Positions 62,728 through 64,000 of a DNA stretch of 64,000 nt are shown piece by piece. A model generated the notes under the pieces. It saw only the letters and a list, made by a program, of their open reading frames with translations, ran no database searches and was not told the DNA's origin. The position numbers and the translations under genes were made by a program. Numbering within the stretch: position 1 is the first letter of the stretch; the number at the start of each line of letters is the position of its first letter. The stretch comes from JBCCGR01 sp039029195 (lineage in GTDB: Bacteria > Pseudomonadota > Alphaproteobacteria > Rhizobiales > Rhizobiaceae): assembly GCA_039029195.1 (NCBI GenBank), contig JBCCGR010000004.1, forward strand, positions 110,449 to 174,448, read 5' to 3'.

Positions 62728-64000
62728 ATGGCGCGAAGCCTTAACGACAAGCTCAAGGAATTCCCAAGCACCTTGGAGATGCTGAAGAACGCGCCCATTG
62801 GATTTTATCAGTTTCCCGTTCCTGACGAACATTCCAATTGGCGGGTGGAGCAGGATGCTTGGCAAAATGGTGCAGTCCTGTTCGAACAGTCCTTCCACAT
62901 GACGGATTTGTACCTGAATGGTCCTGACAAGCTCAAGTTCCTTTCCGATATTTCAATCAACAACTTCAGCAACTTTGGACCCATGACGGCCGCACAAATG
63001 GTTGTCGTATCCGAAGGTGGTTACATCGTGGGTGACGCGATTGTCTTCCATCTGCAAAATGGCGAGTTCCAGATTATCGGCAAGCCATCCTGCGGCAACT
63101 ATGTCGAATACGTCCATTCCCTCGGCGAGTACGATGTTACGCTGCGCAAAGATCTGAGGGTGGTAGAGGGCAATCAGGATCGGGAGATGTACCGGTTTCA
63201 GATTCAGGGGCCGAATGCCTTCAAAATTCTGGAAATTGTAACCGGAAGTCCAATGCCGGAGCTGCGCTTCTTTGGCATGTGTGAGATCACAATTGCCGGA
63301 TGCTCGGTCACGGGATTGCGGCATGGCATGGCGCAGGCGCCGGGCCTTGAGTTCTGGGGCCCGTATTCTGAGCGTGAAAAAGTGCTTGATGCTGTTCTGA
63401 CAGCAGGTGAGGGGCTCGGTTTGAAGCGCGGAGGTGGGCGCACCTACTCAACGTCAGGGCCACAATCAGGCTGGGTTGGAGCGGTCTTGCCGGCCGTTTA
63501 TACAGGCAGCGATATGACCGCCTATCGCGATTGGTTGTCCGACACCTCCTATGAAGCGACCCTTTCGGTTGGTGGCAGCTGGGACAGCAACAGCATTGAA
63601 GACTATTATCTCGATCCGTGGGATGTGGGGTATCATAGGCTGATTCACTGGGATCATGAGTTCAAAGGGCGCGACGCACTTTTGGCTCGGAAAGAGCAGC
63701 CCCATCGCAAGAAGATCTGGCTGCAATGGGCTCCGGAAGATGTCCTGAAAATCCAGGGATCTATGCTCTCTGATGGGCCGACCTACAAATATCTTGAAAT
63801 GCCGGCGGCGCACTACGCCACCTGCCCCTATGACAAAGTGCTGGTGGGTGGAAAAGAAGTCGGCATGTCTGTTTATGCGGCTTACACAACCGCAGTGGGC
63901 GGCTGGTTCTCAATCGGCATCATCAACGAGGCAGACGTGGAGTTCGGCAAAGAGGTGGAGATTGTGTGGGGTGAGCCAGATGGCGGGTCGCGCAAGCCCA
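62728..64000 (+). CDS. Tetrahydrofolate-dependent O-demethylase, LigM/DesA-like (3' end outside window)
   Basis: 424 codons are visible from ATG 62728 to the window end without a stop. It is a GcvT-fold aminomethyltransferase-type protein, and stretches such as TLEMLKNAPIGFYQFPV, HSNWRVEQDAWQNGAVLFEQ, RFQIQGPNAFKILE, LRHGMAQAPGLEFWGPY and SGWVGAVLPAVYTG correspond closely to LigM of Sphingobium, which moves the methyl group of vanillate or 3-O-methylgallate to tetrahydrofolate. The usual length is about 470 residues, so roughly 50 are missing. DmdA, which demethylates DMSP, is a more distant relative and less likely. Confidence 0.85.
   Translation, partial: MARSLNDKLKEFPSTLEMLKNAPIGFYQFPVPDEHSNWRVEQDAWQNGAVLFEQSFHMTDLYLNGPDKLKFLSDISINNFSNFGPMTAAQMVVVSEGGYIVGDAIVFHLQNGEFQIIGKPSCGNYVEYVHSLGEYDVTLRKDLRVVEGNQDREMYRFQIQGPNAFKILEIVTGSPMPELRFFGMCEITIAGCSVTGLRHGMAQAPGLEFWGPYSEREKVLDAVLTAGEGLGLKRGGGRTYSTSGPQSGWVGAVLPAVYTGSDMTAYRDWLSDTSYEATLSVGGSWDSNSIEDYYLDPWDVGYHRLIHWDHEFKGRDALLARKEQPHRKKIWLQWAPEDVLKIQGSMLSDGPTYKYLEMPAAHYATCPYDKVLVGGKEVGMSVYAAYTTAVGGWFSIGIINEADVEFGKEVEIVWGEPDGGSRKP

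Noticed and set aside
1..64000. CRISPR arrays, insertion sequences, prophage genes and rRNA genes
   Set aside because: No regularly spaced repeat arrays, transposase, integrase or phage structural genes, and no rRNA sequence were recognised on either strand.

Overview
The window reads as chromosome of an alphaproteobacterium, most probably of the order Hyphomicrobiales (Rhizobiales). The evidence is the backbone order folA-hflK-hflC-DUF2065-Do protease, then serB divergent from miaA, then ilvB/ilvN, lipB and kbl-tdh, together with small palindromic intergenic elements of the type common in that order. Genus and species cannot be read from the sequence. Assignments rest on protein motifs, recognised family sequences and gene order; no database search was run.

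Layout. 1-6900: housekeeping block (end of folA; hflKC membrane-protease regulator; Do-type protease; acetyltransferase; serB; miaA). 7000-20500: mixed accessory genes: a diguanylate cyclase interrupted by an in-frame TGA, arsenate reductase plus aquaporin, nucleoside hydrolase, cupin, a CGNR regulator divergent from azlCD with paired palindromes between them, a cytochrome P450, an SRPBCC protein, an adenylate cyclase-TPR protein, an OsmC-like protein, cyclopropane fatty acid synthase and a LysE exporter. 20590-25000: branched-chain amino acid block with a leader peptide, attenuator, ilvB, a DMT-type transporter wedged before ilvN, and another LysE exporter. 25170-30030: MoxR / VWA / XdhC / MobA-like genes, the accessory (maturation) half of a CO-dehydrogenase-type molybdenum hydroxylase system without its structural subunits. 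30050-33110: lipB, kbl, tdh, followed by tRNA-Leu(GAG). 33630-41800: a surface-sugar locus with an unusual fused class-II glutaminase / WbpG-like amidotransferase, a glycosyltransferase, a flippase and a 1104-residue membrane protein.

42000-64000 is the most interesting part, a catabolic island. galB-galC-galD homologues (the lower route from 4-oxalomesaconate to pyruvate and oxaloacetate) are divergent from a long operon encoding a beta-propeller protein, an unknown protein, a RidA-like protein, an ADP-forming acyl-CoA ligase, an aldehyde dehydrogenase, an SDR, a 4-OT-like protein whose catalytic Pro1 is replaced by Ala, an isochorismatase-type hydrolase and an enoyl-CoA hydratase. A 21-base motif, identical at 20 of 21 positions, lies before the propeller gene and before the hydrolase gene. 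Next come a CUT1-like ABC importer with three related SnoaL/NTF2-like proteins around its ATPase, a YjhX-like protein, a GNAT, an IclR regulator and, cut by the window end, a homologue of the tetrahydrofolate-dependent aryl O-demethylase LigM/DesA.

Inference: the island imports an unidentified compound and degrades it, possibly a methoxylated aromatic or phenylpropanoid of lignin type (CoA ligase, hydratase/lyase, aldehyde dehydrogenase, O-demethylase, 4-oxalomesaconate branch). The ring-cleaving dioxygenase is not in the window, and the roles of the beta-propeller, the 185-residue unknown and the three SnoaL-like proteins are unexplained. This is the best candidate for an undescribed system here.
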